Positions 1 to 9,630 of a stretch of DNA of 64,000 bases are shown piece by piece. Origin of the DNA: Bacteroidota bacterium (GTDB lineage Bacteria; Bacteroidota; Bacteroidia; Bacteroidales; JAAUTT01); NCBI GenBank assembly GCA_030706405.1, contig JAUZOO010000006.1, positions 186,001-250,000 of the forward strand, in the 5' to 3' direction. Position 1 is the first letter of the stretch. Every line of letters begins with the position of its first letter. Below the pieces are notes generated by a model. The model was given only the letters and a program-made list of their open reading frames with translations. It did not search any database and was not told the DNA's origin. The translations under genes and the position numbers were made by a program.

Positions 1-2
1 CT

Positions 3-2666
3 ACGCCTAATATTTCGAATACGCTTATTGGCCGTTTAGCCGGATTGACGGTAACCCAGGGGTCGGGCGAGCCCGGTAACGATAATGCCAGATGGCTAAT
101 CCGTGGAGTAGGCAGTTACGGCTATGGCGGGTACAATGTCTGCAAACTTTTTGTTGATGGATTTGAAGTTAATGCAAATTACTTCACCAATCTTTCGGCT
201 TCGGAAATCGAAAGCATATCGGTACTCAAAGATGCCGCATCGCTCGCTACCTTTGGGATGAGAGGCTCCAATGGTGTGATTTGGGTTGAAACCAAACGCG
301 GAAAAGTTGGTAAATCAACCGTTCAGGTACAGCTCCGCTCGGGAATGCAGAGCGCTACCAAAATTAATAAACCGTTGGGCTCTTACGATTTTGCCAACCT
401 TTACAATCAGGCCATAAGCAACGATAACGGCATGACTTGGACCCCTAAATATTCGACAACTGATCTGACTGCCTACAAAAACGGCACCGGGGTTAATGTT
501 GACTGGTATGACAAGGCTATGAAAAACTATGGCGCTTATAACGACGCCGATGTGATTTTTAACGGAGGTAATTCGTCGGCACGCTATAACGTAGTGCTAG
601 ACTATGCCAACCAACAAGGACTTTATAATGTTTCCAATACCGATCAGACGTCGAACATTAACCTGGCAAGGTACAACCTCAGGGCTAATCTCGATTTTAC
701 CATGTTTGGCATCTTTGAAGCTAAAGTTGACCTTGGCGGAAGATTGGAAGATCGTAAACGACCGAATTACTCCACCTCGGGTCTTATGGACGACCTTTCG
801 CGCTATCCTTCCAACATTTATAATGTATATGACGGTGATACAACTCTGTTCTCCGGTACGTCAGTTTATCCGAACAACCCTGTTGGATCTGTCAAAGGGT
901 TAGGCTGGTATTCTACACATACCCGTATTTTACAAGGTAATTTTGGTCTTAAAGAAAAGCTTGATTTTATCACGAAAGGATTATATGTAAACGAGGCTGT
1001 TTCGTTTAATGCTTACGCATTAAGTACTTATAGTAAAACAAAAAACTATGCACGGTATTATAACGGAGCAACTACCACTACCGATCAGACCACAACAATT
1101 GTAGCCAGCGGTTATGGCTCGGGCGGACAGGAAATGTGGACGCAGGGCATTGTAACGTTGGGTTACGATGGTAAGTTCGGAGCTCATTCCATTGCTTCTG
1201 CTTTAAATTTTCATGAGTCCGATTATCGTGGTGACGGTTTCTTTGGTGATAAATATCATTATCAGAACATTAGTGGTCGTTTTAACTATAACTACGATAG
1301 TCGGTATGTGGCTGAATTTGGATTTTCGTACTTCGGTAACGACGCCTATGCCCCCGGAAACCAATGGGGATTTTATCCTACAGTATCCGGCGCATGGATT
1401 GCTTCAAACGAGTCATTTCTTAAATCGAGCAATGTTGTCAACTATTTAAAAGTTAGAGCTTCCGTTGGAACAACAGGAGGTTCGGATGCCGGAGCAACCG
1501 GAAATTTGTCGTCGTTTTCTTCAAACGGACGTTTTCTCTATCAGCAATATTATAGCTCAAGTCCGGTAGGCTCAACCTATTTCGGTAATGGTACCCCGTC
1601 GGGTCAGGGAACGCTCGCTCCGTTGTTTGTGGCTAACAAAAATGTATTTGCCGAAAAAAGCCTGAAATACAACCTTGGCGCCGAGGTTACCTTGTTTAAA
1701 AAGCTTGATGCCAGCGTAGATGTTTTTATGGACAAACGCAGCAATATCCTTACCCTTGATAACTCGCTCATGGGATACTATGGATATAACTATGCCTTCA
1801 ATAATATTGGTAAAATGACCAATAAAGGCATTGAAGTAACTGCGTCTTATACCGACAAGGTTGGTGAGGTTGGATATACCATTCACGGTATGGCTTCGTA
1901 CAACAAAAACAAGATCGATTACATGGCTGAAGTAACTCCTGCCAATGCATTCAATGCACAAACCGGCCGTGCTTTTGGTACGCCGATAGGTTTGGAATGT
2001 GACGGTTTCTTTCAGTTGAGCGATTTCAATGCCGATGGTTCATTAAAAAGCGGAATTGCAGTACCTGCCTTTGGCGCTGTTCAACCCGGCGATTTAAAGT
2101 ATAAGGATCTGGACAAAAATGGGGTAGTGGACCAGAACGACGTAACCTCTATTGGAAAAACGCCATATCCGGAACTCACTTACGCTTTTGGCGGAACCGT
2201 AAATTATAAAGGATTTGACCTTACTGTATTTTTGCAAGGCACCTATGGCTCGTCGGTAAATCTTCTTGGATCGGCTTATAACCAAACGGTAGCTTTTGTG
2301 AACAATGGCAACGCATACGAAATTGCTAAGGATGCCTGGGCATATTATCCAAATCAGGGTATCGATACCCGTGCAACTGCCAAATATCCACGCTTAACAA
2401 CCTTAGGAAATACCAACAACTACCGTAGCAGTAATTTCTGGATGAAAAGCGGCGATTTCCTTCGCGTTCGTAATGTTGAACTGGGTTACAACTTTACCCC
2501 TCAGTTGCTTGGTAAGATTGGCCTTTCGAAACTAAGACTTTATGTAAATGCCATAAATCCGATTACCTGGAGCAGCCTGCTGAAGGATTATCACATCGAT
2601 CCCGAAATTCAGAGCGGCTATCCTGCCCTTAAATCGGTGAACGTTGGTATTACCGCTACTTTCTAA
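3..2666 (+). CDS. SusC-family TonB-dependent outer-membrane transporter (5' end outside window)
   Basis: The reading frame is open from the first bases of the window, so the gene begins upstream; 887 residues are visible of a family that is usually about 1000. The first visible residues (TPNISNTLIGRLAGLTV, then SGEPG and an IRG motif) are the SusC plug-domain signature. The rest is rich in aromatic and Asn/Gly beta-strand segments and ends in the aromatic terminus FTATF expected of an outer-membrane barrel. SusC proteins import oligosaccharides across the outer membrane using TonB energy, with SusD as lid. The signal peptide and carboxypeptidase-like N-terminal domain must lie off the window. 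SusD follows 18 bases downstream, so the pair is almost certainly cotranscribed. Confidence 0.95.
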   Translation, partial: TPNISNTLIGRLAGLTVTQGSGEPGNDNARWLIRGVGSYGYGGYNVCKLFVDGFEVNANYFTNLSASEIESISVLKDAASLATFGMRGSNGVIWVETKRGKVGKSTVQVQLRSGMQSATKINKPLGSYDFANLYNQAISNDNGMTWTPKYSTTDLTAYKNGTGVNVDWYDKAMKNYGAYNDADVIFNGGNSSARYNVVLDYANQQGLYNVSNTDQTSNINLARYNLRANLDFTMFGIFEAKVDLGGRLEDRKRPNYSTSGLMDDLSRYPSNIYNVYDGDTTLFSGTSVYPNNPVGSVKGLGWYSTHTRILQGNFGLKEKLDFITKGLYVNEAVSFNAYALSTYSKTKNYARYYNGATTTTDQTTTIVASGYGSGGQEMWTQGIVTLGYDGKFGAHSIASALNFHESDYRGDGFFGDKYHYQNISGRFNYNYDSRYVAEFGFSYFGNDAYAPGNQWGFYPTVSGAWIASNESFLKSSNVVNYLKVRASVGTTGGSDAGATGNLSSFSSNGRFLYQQYYSSSPVGSTYFGNGTPSGQGTLAPLFVANKNVFAEKSLKYNLGAEVTLFKKLDASVDVFMDKRSNILTLDNSLMGYYGYNYAFNNIGKMTNKGIEVTASYTDKVGEVGYTIHGMASYNKNKIDYMAEVTPANAFNAQTGRAFGTPIGLECDGFFQLSDFNADGSLKSGIAVPAFGAVQPGDLKYKDLDKNGVVDQNDVTSIGKTPYPELTYAFGGTVNYKGFDLTVFLQGTYGSSVNLLGSAYNQTVAFVNNGNAYEIAKDAWAYYPNQGIDTRATAKYPRLTTLGNTNNYRSSNFWMKSGDFLRVRNVELGYNFTPQLLGKIGLSKLRLYVNAINPITWSSLLKDYHIDPEIQSGYPALKSVNVGITATF

Positions 2667-2684
2667 TCTTTAAAATGTAATGTT

Positions 2685-4376
2685 ATGAATTCGAAATATA
2701 AATTCAGATTTGTTCTTGTAGCCGCAGCAATCCTGGCTACAGTCGGGTGTACCGAGGATTTCCTGGATACAAAAATGGACACGCAAAAGACTCCCGAGCA
2801 GATAGCTACCGACCGTGCTTCGCTGTGGTATTACGCGAATGCGTTTTATTCCCCCATGACCTATGGCTTTTCCGTACTCGACGGTAATTTATTTGCAGCA
2901 GCTTCAGACGAAGCCCAGCAAACTGCCGCATCGTCCAATGCCAATTATTTTAATCAGGGCATGATAAACGCCAGCGTTAACCCGTTGAGCGGTTTATACA
3001 AAAATTATTACGAAGGTATCCGCGCTGCCAACTTTTTTCTGGATTATTCTAAAAATGGTAAGCAGATGATTGCTATGAACCGTGATACGGTTAAAGAAAC
3101 CACCTCGTACCATGACGATCTCAACTTCCTGAAGTGGTACCGTGCCGAAGCACATGTTGCCCGGGCTTATTATTATGCCGAGCTGATAAAAATGTACGGA
3201 GGTGTTCCTATTGTAGAGAAGACGCTCGATCAGTCCGCCGGAACGTATATTGCCCGTTCTTCTTATGATGATGTGGTTGCCTACATTGTAAAAGAGATCG
3301 ATACTTATAAAGATTCATTACAGGTAAACTGGCTAACTACGTCGTCGTACATCTCGCAGGATGGGCGCTTTACATTGGGCGCTGCTCTGGCAATCAAGGC
3401 CCGCGTTTTATTATACGCTGCAAGCCCGCTGCATAATTCGACCAACGATGTTGAAAAATGGAAGAAGGCTGCCATCGCGGCCAGCGCCGTAATGACAACC
3501 GCAGGACTAAACTATGACCTGGATGCCACCAACGGTTATCGGAACTACTTCTTAGGGGCTACGCCGCTTGGAAATAAAGAAACCGTTTTGGCTGTTCGCA
3601 GAGGAGCTAACAATACCATGGAAAGCTTAAATTACCCCATTGGTACCTCCGGCGGAAATAGTGGGGTTTGTCCTTCGCACAATCTTGTGGCCGACTATGA
3701 ATATATAGGAACGCCCGATGCTATTGACATCTATAAAAACCGCGATCCGCGTCTGGCCGCAACTGTTGTACTCAACGGAAGTACCTGGACAAGCCGTACA
3801 ATCGACGAATCGGCCGGTGGAACAGACGATATGGCCAAAGCCAATACCAGCAAAACAGGGTATTATCTTAAAAAATTTCTGACAGATGCTCTTAACCTTA
3901 CTCAGGGGGCAACAGCTCAACATCAATGGGTGGCATACCGCTATGCCGAAGTGCTGCTCAATTATGCCGAAGCCGTAAACGAAGGCTATGGTGGCCCCGA
4001 TCAGGCTGTTCCCGGAAATACCATGACCGCACGGCAAGCGCTTAAAAAAGTACGCGACAGGGCAAGTACATTGTTGCCATTGGTAACTACTACCGATCAG
4101 GCAACATTTAGAGCCGCCCTAAAACATGAACGAAGGATTGAGCTGGCATTTGAAGATCACCGCTATTGGGACCTCCTGCGCTGGAAGGATGCTAAGGTTG
4201 TTCTTAATCAACCTCTTCAGGGCGTAAAAATTGCCAAAGATGCAAGTGGTAAATTCAGCTATCAGGTTGTGAATATTGCAAGCCGGGTATTCAATGACCG
4301 TAATTACTACATGCCTTTCTCCCGTTCGGAGGTTGCGAATTCCAATGGAACCCTCGTCCAAAATGATGGTTATTGA
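2685..4376 (+). CDS. SusD/RagB-family surface lipoprotein
   Basis: The 563-residue protein starts with a basic, hydrophobic signal peptide ending in a lipobox (ATVGC, Cys22), then TEDFLDTK, a common SusD N-terminus. Mid-protein segments rich in Ala and Tyr (AEAHVARAYYYAELIKMYGGVP) match the TPR-like helices of SusD. The C-terminal third contains the family motifs YRYAEVLLNYAEAVNE and HERRIELAFEDHRYWDLLRW. SusD forms the lid of the SusC transporter and binds glycan at the cell surface. It lies 18 bases after susC and its stop is 26 bases before the next start, which fits a single operon. The glycan cannot be predicted from the sequence. Confidence 0.96.
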   Translation: MNSKYKFRFVLVAAAILATVGCTEDFLDTKMDTQKTPEQIATDRASLWYYANAFYSPMTYGFSVLDGNLFAAASDEAQQTAASSNANYFNQGMINASVNPLSGLYKNYYEGIRAANFFLDYSKNGKQMIAMNRDTVKETTSYHDDLNFLKWYRAEAHVARAYYYAELIKMYGGVPIVEKTLDQSAGTYIARSSYDDVVAYIVKEIDTYKDSLQVNWLTTSSYISQDGRFTLGAALAIKARVLLYAASPLHNSTNDVEKWKKAAIAASAVMTTAGLNYDLDATNGYRNYFLGATPLGNKETVLAVRRGANNTMESLNYPIGTSGGNSGVCPSHNLVADYEYIGTPDAIDIYKNRDPRLAATVVLNGSTWTSRTIDESAGGTDDMAKANTSKTGYYLKKFLTDALNLTQGATAQHQWVAYRYAEVLLNYAEAVNEGYGGPDQAVPGNTMTARQALKKVRDRASTLLPLVTTTDQATFRAALKHERRIELAFEDHRYWDLLRWKDAKVVLNQPLQGVKIAKDASGKFSYQVVNIASRVFNDRNYYMPFSRSEVANSNGTLVQNDGY

Positions 4377-4402
4377 TTGTAAAATTTAATAATGAACTGA
4401 TT

Positions 4403-4981
4403 ATGAAAATAAATATATTGTTTATCGCGATTGTTCTTATCGCAGCCGTTTTTACGGGCTGTCAAAAATCGGATAGCGATGTCGACTATGGCTATACTTA
4501 TATCTATATGCCGCAGTCTACGCTTAGCTCGGGTTCCGACAATAACTTTACGGTTCCGCTTCCTTCATCAATTTTAAGTATTACCCGAAACTACCAAATA
4601 GACTCGGTAAATCATAAACTGAATATTTGTTTGGGAGTTACGCGCTCGGGGAAACAGCCTTCGGATGGTTATGCTGTTAACGTTGTGGTTGATAAAGACA
4701 CAACCAACGCTCTGATTACAGCCGGTAAGATTAGCAATGGCATGCTTTTGCCCGATGCTTCCTACGCTGTACCATCGGTAGTTACCGTGCCTGCCGGCAA
4801 AACTTTTGGAACTTTTTATTTAACAGTAGATGTAACTACTTTAAAATTGGACGCCTATACCGGTAAAAATCTCGCTATTACGGTTCGGATTGCCAGCCCG
4901 ACTAATTATTCGCTAAATACGAAGTATAGCAAAACAGTGGTCATTATTGCGGTTAACGCTATTCGTCCATATTTGAAATAG
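4403..4981 (+). CDS. BT_3987-like (DUF1735) surface lipoprotein of the PUL
   Basis: The ATG at 4403 gives MKINILFIAIVLIAAVFTGC, a clean lipoprotein signal; an in-frame TTG at 4373 overlapping the susD stop would only prepend residues ahead of it. The roughly 190-residue protein has one beta-rich domain. Its features (an 'N..V.VDKD.TN.LI..GKI..G.LLP...Y..P..VTVPAGKTFGTF' pattern and a late VRIASPTNYSLN) match the BT_3987/DUF1735 domain found in glycan-binding lipoproteins directly after SusD. It is probably exposed on the cell surface and binds the PUL glycan, but binding residues cannot be identified. A strong hairpin begins four bases after its stop. Confidence 0.8.
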   Translation: MKINILFIAIVLIAAVFTGCQKSDSDVDYGYTYIYMPQSTLSSGSDNNFTVPLPSSILSITRNYQIDSVNHKLNICLGVTRSGKQPSDGYAVNVVVDKDTTNALITAGKISNGMLLPDASYAVPSVVTVPAGKTFGTFYLTVDVTTLKLDAYTGKNLAITVRIASPTNYSLNTKYSKTVVIIAVNAIRPYLK

Positions 4982-4984
4982 CAA

Positions 4985-5025
4985 AATGAGCAGCAGACAG
5001 TTGCAACAATTGTCTGCTGCTCATT
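4985..5025 (+). terminator. Intercistronic hairpin after the SusCD/DUF1735 genes
   Basis: A perfect 15-bp inverted repeat (4985-4999 with 5011-5025) has an 11-base loop and is followed by GCTCTTTTCG. The stem is strong but the T tract is short and interrupted. It could be a partial terminator or an mRNA-processing or stabilising hairpin separating the transporter genes from the downstream lipoprotein and enzymes. Confidence 0.6.
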
Positions 5026-5074
5026 GCTCTTTTCGTCTGTATGTTTTAAAATTTAAAATTTAAATGAACATCGT

Positions 5075-6229
5075 ATGAAACAAGTTTTTAATAAATCAAT
5101 ATTGGGAGTTCTTATGGTTGGGGCTTTAGGTTTTAGCTCCTGTCAGAAAGATAAGGAATTCTCTTCAGTTGTTGTTGATGGGGCCCAGCCAACAGCATCA
5201 TTTACAACCGCAAATACCTCCGGAACGTTAGAGGTTGTATTCTCCAATTCTTCAGCCAGTGGTGATACCTATTATTGGCAGTTTGGAGATGGAACTTCCT
5301 CAACCGAGAAGTCGCCTGCTCATACTTATAAAACAGCTGGTTTTTACAATGTGACATTAAAAACGAACAGTGCAGCAGGCTTTTCGTCTTCAACCGTGAA
5401 GACGATTACTGCAGCAGGAGGTGTTGCTGTTGCTGATTTTACGGCAACGGTCTATTCATATCCGTCATCTTTGTATTATCAGCTTGACGGTAATGCCAGT
5501 AATAATGTTAGAAAGTTTTATTGGGATTTTGGTGATGGTAGTAATTTGGATTCGGTCAATATCAGGCCATTACATCAGTTTCCAAATGCAGGGGCATATC
5601 CGGTAAAACTAAAAATTTATGGTTTTTTTAACGACGTAATTACCAAAACTGTAAATGTTACTGCTGCAGGAAATTATAATCTCATAAAAGGTGGCGATAT
5701 GGAAGCCGGGTTCAACAGCTATTGGTCAACCTGGCAAACCGATAATCCGGCAACTTTTGGATATACCAGCGCTTCTCCATCCGGAGGAACGGGAGGATGT
5801 GCATTATTCCCATCGTTTGCGATCTCAACGAATAGTATTAATCAATCTTATTATCAGGCAGTAAAAGTCGAAGCTGGGAAAAAATATAAGCTGAGCGCTT
5901 TTGTTAAAGCCCCGGCCGCTGGTAGCCAGGAATATATTCAGCTTTATATTTCGGACGATACCAACTTTGTGGAAGCTTCCGATGATCTATGGATGTCGTT
6001 AAATACATGGCATGGATGGGGGTCTACCACAAATTCCGTTGCCGTTAATGGCGATTTCTATACTGCATGTCTGGCTAATGGAAGTTATGGCGGTGCTTTT
6101 GCTAAAAATGGAATTTATACCGCATCTGCCACCAAAACGGTTTATATCTGCGTTCAGGTTGGCACCTGGCAGGGTAAATCCAATGGAAATGTATTAGTTG
6201 ATGATATTAGCTTTGTCCCTGTTCCTTAA
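5075..6229 (+). CDS. PKD-domain surface glycan-binding lipoprotein
   Basis: The protein has 384 residues. A signal peptide ends in the lipobox FSSC (Cys23). Two PKD-like Ig domains follow: about 38-110 with YWQFGDGTSS and SPAHTYKTAGFYNVTL, and about 117-195 with FYWDFGDGSN and PLHQFPNAGAYPVKL. Residues from about 200 onward (NLIKGGDMEAGFNSYWSTWQ and a VDDISFV ending) look like a galactose-binding-like jelly roll of the CBM4/9 type. This layout of lipid anchor, spacer Ig domains and C-terminal CBM is typical of SGBPs that help SusCD capture glycan. It has hairpins on both sides, so its expression may be set separately from the genes around it. Confidence 0.82.
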   Translation: MKQVFNKSILGVLMVGALGFSSCQKDKEFSSVVVDGAQPTASFTTANTSGTLEVVFSNSSASGDTYYWQFGDGTSSTEKSPAHTYKTAGFYNVTLKTNSAAGFSSSTVKTITAAGGVAVADFTATVYSYPSSLYYQLDGNASNNVRKFYWDFGDGSNLDSVNIRPLHQFPNAGAYPVKLKIYGFFNDVITKTVNVTAAGNYNLIKGGDMEAGFNSYWSTWQTDNPATFGYTSASPSGGTGGCALFPSFAISTNSINQSYYQAVKVEAGKKYKLSAFVKAPAAGSQEYIQLYISDDTNFVEASDDLWMSLNTWHGWGSTTNSVAVNGDFYTACLANGSYGGAFAKNGIYTASATKTVYICVQVGTWQGKSNGNVLVDDISFVPVP

Positions 6230-6242
6230 TTGGAAAGATTTG

Positions 6243-6278
6243 TGTGGTTATCAGCAAACAGGCTGGTAACCACATTTT
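6243..6278 (+). terminator. Hairpin after the PKD lipoprotein gene
   Basis: A 13-bp stem with one G-T pair (6243-6255 with 6262-6274) and a 6-base loop is followed by TTTT. It looks like an intrinsic terminator, possibly leaky, because genes of the same locus and strand continue 92 bases further on. Confidence 0.6.
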
Positions 6279-6369
6279 ACAAAACGGGTTTTCCTCCCCC
6301 GATACTTTTATCATTAACTATTTCTAACAAGATTGTTGTCCTGCCCCAAGCGGCTTATTTTATAAATAA

Positions 6370-8046
6370 ATGAAAACCAATCGTCGGGATTTTTTACAAA
6401 GAGCTGGTTTGCTTGCAACTGCAACCGGGCTAGGGAGTGTTATCCCTGGTAAGACCTTTGCCGCAACAACTCCTGAAAAATCGGAAAATATAATTTTGGC
6501 TTCGGCTAACAGTGCTGTTGCCGATACCGTTGCTGGAAAAGTACGGGGATACATTCGCAATACAGTTTTTACGTTTAAAGGTATTCCGTACGGAGCCTCA
6601 ACCGGTGGCGAAAACAGGTTTATGCCATCGCTGAAACCGGCTTCGTGGAATGGCGTTCGCGATTGTTTGGTGTACGGGCCTATCTGTCCGCAGAAAGCAA
6701 ACAGCGGATGGTCGCAACAAGAATACGGGTTTCTATACCAATGGATCGATGGTTATCAGGAAGAAGATTGCCTTCGGTTGAATGTTTGGACTCCGGCGAT
6801 TAACGATGGAAAAAAACGACCGGTGTTGTTTTGGATACACGGCGGTGGCTTTTTTTCGGGATCCAGCCAGGAGCATCCTTCGTACGATGGCGAAAATTTA
6901 AGTAAACTCGGTGATGTGGTGGTGGTCTCCATCAATCATCGTCTTAATATATTTGGCTTTCTCGATTTGTCGGACTATGGAAATCGTTACGCATCGTCGG
7001 CTAACGTCGGGATGCTGGATATTGTGACTGCCCTCGAATGGGTTCGCGATAATATTGGTCGTTTTGGAGGAGATAAGGACAATGTAACCATTTTCGGACA
7101 GTCGGGCGGCGGAACAAAAGTAACAACGTTGATGGCGATGCCGTCGGCAAAGGGATTGTTCCATAAAGCAATATCGCAGAGTAATTCTATAGTTCAGGTT
7201 GCCACGCACGAATATGCCACGCAAATTACGGGTTATGTTTTGGGCGATTTGGGAATTACCCGCGACTCGATTGCTGAATTACATAAAATAAAACCGTCGC
7301 GGTTGCTCGAAGCGCTTTCCGTTGCCGAGCAGAAGATGGGTTCAAAAGTGCCGGCTAATGTTGGGCGGTCTGGTCTTCAACCCGTGGTGGACGGCAATAT
7401 ATTGCCCTCGCATCCTTTTGACCCGGAGGCTCCGGCTATATCTGGCAATGTGCCTTTTATGGTTGGGTCAACCCGTAACGAAGCTTCTGCCAGCATCAAT
7501 AATGCTATCGTGGAAAACCTTGATGAAGAAGGACTGAAAAAAAGGCTAAACGACCGTTTCGGATTAAAAGGAAGCCAGGTTTATCAAGTGTTGCGTAAAG
7601 TTCATCCGAATGTAAAACCTGTTGAGATTTTATCGTTTATCAGCGCACAAAATCCGATGGCTTATTTGATGGCCTCGCGGAAGTCGGCACAACTCGTCGC
7701 TCCGGTATATCTTTACATGTTTGCCTGGCACACGCCGGTGCTCGATGGTCGCCCACGGTCGTTTCATTGCAGCGAAATTCCTTTTGCCTTTGCCAATACC
7801 GACCGTTGCGAGCATTATACCGGTGCAAGTGGTGAGGCTCGTATTTTGGCCGACAAGGTGTCCGGCGCCTGGCTTAACTTTGCCCGTCACGGAAATCCTA
7901 ATCATAAAAAATTACCCGAGTGGCCTGCATTTAATGAGAAGAATGGAGCTACAATGGTGTTTAATACTCGTTGCGAAGTTCGTAACGACCCCGATAACGA
8001 AGCCCGGGAATTGCTTCAACGTATTTTTTATAATAAAGAGGTCTAA
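6370..8046 (+). CDS. Type B carboxylesterase with Tat-like signal
   Basis: The 558-residue alpha/beta hydrolase starts MKTNRRDFLQRAGLLATA, a twin-arginine signal, so it is probably exported folded to the periplasm. Type B esterase marks are EDCLRLNVWTP, the oxyanion-hole HGGGF, the nucleophile elbow FGQSGGG (Ser245), the acid region GSTRNEAS and the His region FHCSEIPFAF. The triad therefore looks complete. Within a PUL it most likely removes an ester substituent from the glycan or its oligosaccharides; which one is unknown. A second, only distantly similar esterase lies about 1.6 kb downstream. The Tat route differs from the ordinary secretion signals of the neighbouring enzymes. Confidence 0.88.
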   Translation: MKTNRRDFLQRAGLLATATGLGSVIPGKTFAATTPEKSENIILASANSAVADTVAGKVRGYIRNTVFTFKGIPYGASTGGENRFMPSLKPASWNGVRDCLVYGPICPQKANSGWSQQEYGFLYQWIDGYQEEDCLRLNVWTPAINDGKKRPVLFWIHGGGFFSGSSQEHPSYDGENLSKLGDVVVVSINHRLNIFGFLDLSDYGNRYASSANVGMLDIVTALEWVRDNIGRFGGDKDNVTIFGQSGGGTKVTTLMAMPSAKGLFHKAISQSNSIVQVATHEYATQITGYVLGDLGITRDSIAELHKIKPSRLLEALSVAEQKMGSKVPANVGRSGLQPVVDGNILPSHPFDPEAPAISGNVPFMVGSTRNEASASINNAIVENLDEEGLKKRLNDRFGLKGSQVYQVLRKVHPNVKPVEILSFISAQNPMAYLMASRKSAQLVAPVYLYMFAWHTPVLDGRPRSFHCSEIPFAFANTDRCEHYTGASGEARILADKVSGAWLNFARHGNPNHKKLPEWPAFNEKNGATMVFNTRCEVRNDPDNEARELLQRIFYNKEV

Positions 8047-8123
8047 TTTATTGACAACTAATTCTTAGTTCTTGACTCTTAGTTCTGTATTTTACAATCT
8101 AACTTCTTGATAAACCTTAATTT

Positions 8124-9512
8124 ATGAGATTATTAAAAGCTTTTTTGATGCTGGCCTGTATGTTGCCGGGTTATAGCATCTTTTCGCAAACATCCGTAAA
8201 CTGGTGGCTTACATCTGCCGACAAATCGGCTTTGCTGACTAAACAAGTGCCGTTAACGTTAGGTGAAACCGCTAATAACGGAACTCCGAACATTATCGTT
8301 ACCTCCGATCATAAATATCAGTCGGTCGATGGTTTTGGCTTTGCCCTTACCGGAGGAAGCGCCCAGCACATGATTCGCATGTCGGCGGACGAGCGTAAAA
8401 AATTGATTCAGGAATTGTTCGGGAAAGGTATCAATGATATTGGAATCAGCTATCTGCGTGTAACTATCGGGGCTTCGGATTTGAATGATCACGTATTTTC
8501 GTATGACGATGTTCCTGCCGGTCAAACCGATGTCAACCTCGAACATTTTACACTTAAAGAAGATGAAAAAGACGTGATTCCGGTGTTGAAGGAAATACTG
8601 GCCGTGAACCCGGATATTAAGATTTTGGGATCTCCTTGGTCGGGACCTGTTTGGATGAAATCGAACAATAACATACAGGGAGGCAGGCTTAAAGATGAAT
8701 ACTATCCTGTATATGCCAAGTATTTTGTTAAATATATCAAGGCAATGCAGCAACAAGGAATTGCAATTGATGCCATCACCGTTCAAAACGAACCTTTTAA
8801 CGATGGAAATACGCCGAGTATGCAGTTTTTAGCCAAAGAGGAAGCTAATTTCATTAAAAAGCATCTCGGACCAGCATTTAAAGCGGCAGGAATTAAAACC
8901 AAGATTATTTTGTACGATCATAATTGCGATGCCCCGGAATACCCTATCTCCATTTTAACGGACCCCGAAGCTCGTCAATATATCGACGGTTCAGGGTTTC
9001 ATCTTTATGCAGGTCCAATCACTGCATTATCCAAAGTACACGATGCTTTTCCGGATAAGAACCTGTATTTTACCGAAATGATGGCCGTAAGCCGTAATGA
9101 TTTTAATGTGGCCAATCCTGTAAATCGAATCCTAATTGGAGCAATGCGCAATTGGAGCCGTAACGTGATTTTATGGAACCTGGCCGCCGACCCTAACAAC
9201 GATCCCCATACCGATAATGGTGGATGTACCATGTGTCAGGGTGCTATAACTATTGATGGCGATAAGGTTAGCCGCAACCTGGCGTATTATACTATTGCTC
9301 ATGCAACGGCGTTCGTCCCTTCAGGTTCTGTACGTGTCGAAAGTTCTATTTTTGAAGATCTTACCGATGTCGCTTTTGAAACACCTGAAGGAAAAACAGT
9401 TTTAATTGTGGCAAACAGAACTGGGGATGAAAAACAGTTTACGGTAAGTTGTAAGGGTAAGTCGTTTGCGGCCTCTTTAAAACAAGGTTCGGTTGCTACT
9501 TATGTCTGGTAA
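8124..9512 (+). CDS. GH30-family glycoside hydrolase
   Basis: This 462-residue protein has a signal peptide ending near IFSQ. The N-terminal YQSVDGFGFALTGGSAQ stretch is the usual opening of the GH30 (beta/alpha)8 barrel. The acid/base is Glu223 in TVQNEPF and the nucleophile is Glu318 in YFTEMM. LGSPWSGPVWMKSN and NLAADPNNDPHTDNGGC are further GH30 hallmarks, and the end forms the small beta domain of the family. GH30 enzymes cleave beta-linked glucosyl or xylosyl chains, including beta-1,6-glucan. The similarity is strongest to the glucosylceramidase/beta-1,6-glucanase branch as far as can be judged by eye, so a beta-glucan-like substrate is inferred, not shown. Confidence 0.88.
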   Translation: MRLLKAFLMLACMLPGYSIFSQTSVNWWLTSADKSALLTKQVPLTLGETANNGTPNIIVTSDHKYQSVDGFGFALTGGSAQHMIRMSADERKKLIQELFGKGINDIGISYLRVTIGASDLNDHVFSYDDVPAGQTDVNLEHFTLKEDEKDVIPVLKEILAVNPDIKILGSPWSGPVWMKSNNNIQGGRLKDEYYPVYAKYFVKYIKAMQQQGIAIDAITVQNEPFNDGNTPSMQFLAKEEANFIKKHLGPAFKAAGIKTKIILYDHNCDAPEYPISILTDPEARQYIDGSGFHLYAGPITALSKVHDAFPDKNLYFTEMMAVSRNDFNVANPVNRILIGAMRNWSRNVILWNLAADPNNDPHTDNGGCTMCQGAITIDGDKVSRNLAYYTIAHATAFVPSGSVRVESSIFEDLTDVAFETPEGKTVLIVANRTGDEKQFTVSCKGKSFAASLKQGSVATYVW

Positions 9513-9630
9513 TAAGATGGTAAAACAAAAAGATGTTGTATTTTCAACTTTTTAATTAAACAGACTAACAATATCCTTTTTCGATTGTCGAATGTGAGTC
9601 GATAATTGTCAATTACTTAAACAATAAAAG

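Noticed and set aside
8047-8123. Short direct repeat TTCTTAGTTCTT / CTCTTAGTTCTG
   Set aside because: Only about 10 bases each in AT-rich DNA; likely chance.
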